Origin: Acidobacteriota bacterium
GTDB taxonomy: Bacteria; Acidobacteriota; Terriglobia; Terriglobales; Acidobacteriaceae
Direction of reading: 5' to 3'
Length of the DNA stretch: 15,241 nt
Assembly (NCBI GenBank): GCA_023441255.1
Contig: JAEZPW010000424.1
Span: forward strand, 1 to 15,241
How positions within the stretch are numbered: position 1 is the first letter of the stretch; each line of letters opens with the position of its first letter. Positions 14,632-15,241 of the stretch are shown here, in pieces. The notes beneath the pieces were generated by a model. That model saw nothing but the letters and a program-made list of their open reading frames with translations. It did no database searches and was not told the DNA's origin. Both the position numbers and the translations under genes were made by a program.

Positions 14632-14997
14632 ATGCCCGATTTCGACGACATCGGGCAGGCCGAAAGGCTGATTCGGGAGTCGCTAAGGACCGGAGACCTG
14701 TTTCGTATCGAAACTTTCGACGAGCAACGTTTCTGTGAACTGGAACAGACTATTCACGATGCAGGAACTGCCGCTCGGCACCACCGGGAGAGAACGCAGG
14801 TTCATGAATACGTCGAGAACCTAACGAAGTTGCGCGACAAAATCCAGGATTGTCTTCCTTGCCTGCGCGAAGAGCGCGATCGCCTGTTGAAGCAGCGTGC
14901 ACATTTCGCCAAGGTTAAGGCGTGGGCAGATGCTGCCAAAGGATCCCACGTTCTCTTCGAGCAAGGGTGGTGCGGGCCGCTTGATCAGCGCAGGTAG
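14632..14997 (+). CDS. Small helical protein in FliT position, possible flagellar export chaperone
   Basis: The 121-residue product begins with ATG directly after the fliS stop. It is charged and predicted almost entirely helical (for example HEYVENLTKLRDKIQDC, LREERDRLLKQRAHFAKVKAWADAA), and has a CLPC motif around residues 79-82. I do not recognise the family from sequence alone. The position after fliC-fliD-fliS, small size and helical make-up fit FliT-like chaperones, which hold FliD before export. The 3' end overlaps the convergent flgL end by 13 bp. Confidence 0.6.
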   Translation: MPDFDDIGQAERLIRESLRTGDLFRIETFDEQRFCELEQTIHDAGTAARHHRERTQVHEYVENLTKLRDKIQDCLPCLREERDRLLKQRAHFAKVKAWADAAKGSHVLFEQGWCGPLDQRR

Positions 14998-15241
14998 TCG
15001 AGCAGGGATAGATTGGAGAGTTTTCCCGCGGCGGCCAATGCGGCTTCACGAGCAGTCTGCGCATTCAGAAACCGGCTGATGCTCTCGGCCGGGTCGGTCC
15101 CTGCAACATCGTTCTCCTGGGAGGCTAGCTGCAACTGCTCCGCGTTCAGGGCGTCCGTTTGCATCTTCAGCTGCGAAACTGCGTTGCCATAGAAGACCCT
15201 CTCGCACGATACGTGATCGAATGCAGCACGCACGTCCTGTG
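14985..15241 (-). CDS. flgL: Flagellar hook-associated protein 3 FlgL, C-terminal part
   Basis: The frame is open to the right edge; only the last 84 or so residues are visible and the start is outside the window. The visible part is a long helix (NAVSQLKMQTDALNAEQLQLASQEND) followed by DPAESISRFLNAQTAREAALAAAGKL and the terminal SLLDYLR, the C-terminal D0 signature typical of FlgL hook-filament junction proteins. The related flagellin C-terminus is less likely because flagellins end differently (QQGVLSLLR here). It is the only minus-strand gene right of motA. Confidence 0.8.
   Translation of the reverse strand, partial: QDVRAAFDHVSCERVFYGNAVSQLKMQTDALNAEQLQLASQENDVAGTDPAESISRFLNAQTAREAALAAAGKLSNLSLLDYLR

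Overview
The window looks like chromosomal DNA of a Gram-negative, flagellated bacterium that makes many c-type hemes. Gene content and protein style suggest Acidobacteriota: MtrA/MtrB-type proteins, paired Crp/Fnr proteins with an N-terminal CxxC-X8-C motif, and MotAB next to an HDOD protein. That assignment is inference and not firm. I saw no rRNA, tRNA, CRISPR array, insertion sequence or phage gene.

Region 1 (1-4800, all minus strand) is an extracellular electron transfer locus. A decaheme periplasmic cytochrome of the MtrA/PioA/DmsE type (3635-4594) is followed after 11 bp by an MtrB/PioB-type outer-membrane beta-barrel (1227-3623). The barrel gene ends at a strong terminator with a cUUCGg loop. 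Downstream, a separate multiheme cytochrome gene starts at 947 and runs off the left edge; its visible 315 residues already hold ten CxxCH sites in repeated modules.

Region 2 (4800-6400) holds two paralogous Crp/Fnr-family genes on the minus strand. The upstream one (5666-6385) is full length with a CRP-type recognition helix (SRETVTR). The downstream one (5088-5585) keeps the sensor domain but has lost the helix-turn-helix. Three near-perfect palindromes of the form WGTGA-N6-TCACW lie upstream of the left-edge cytochrome (1134-1149), upstream of the mtrA-like gene (4708-4723) and upstream of the truncated regulator (5620-5635). This fits a local regulon in which the full-length regulator controls the electron conduit and its own paralogue.

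Region 3 (6400-8640) holds a cold-shock protein gene with its terminator, a class I SAM-dependent methyltransferase, and a stand-alone CheY-like receiver on the plus strand.

Region 4 (8640-15241) is a motility cluster. On the minus strand, motA, motB and an HDOD-domain gene overlap in one operon. Divergently, flagellin (fliC), fliD, fliS and a small FliT-position gene run on the plus strand. The 3' end of flgL converges from the right edge and overlaps the last gene by 13 bp. The intergenic region between motA and fliC carries an excellent sigma-28 promoter for flagellin and a weaker candidate for motA. The flagellin ribosome-binding site sits in the loop of a perfect hairpin.
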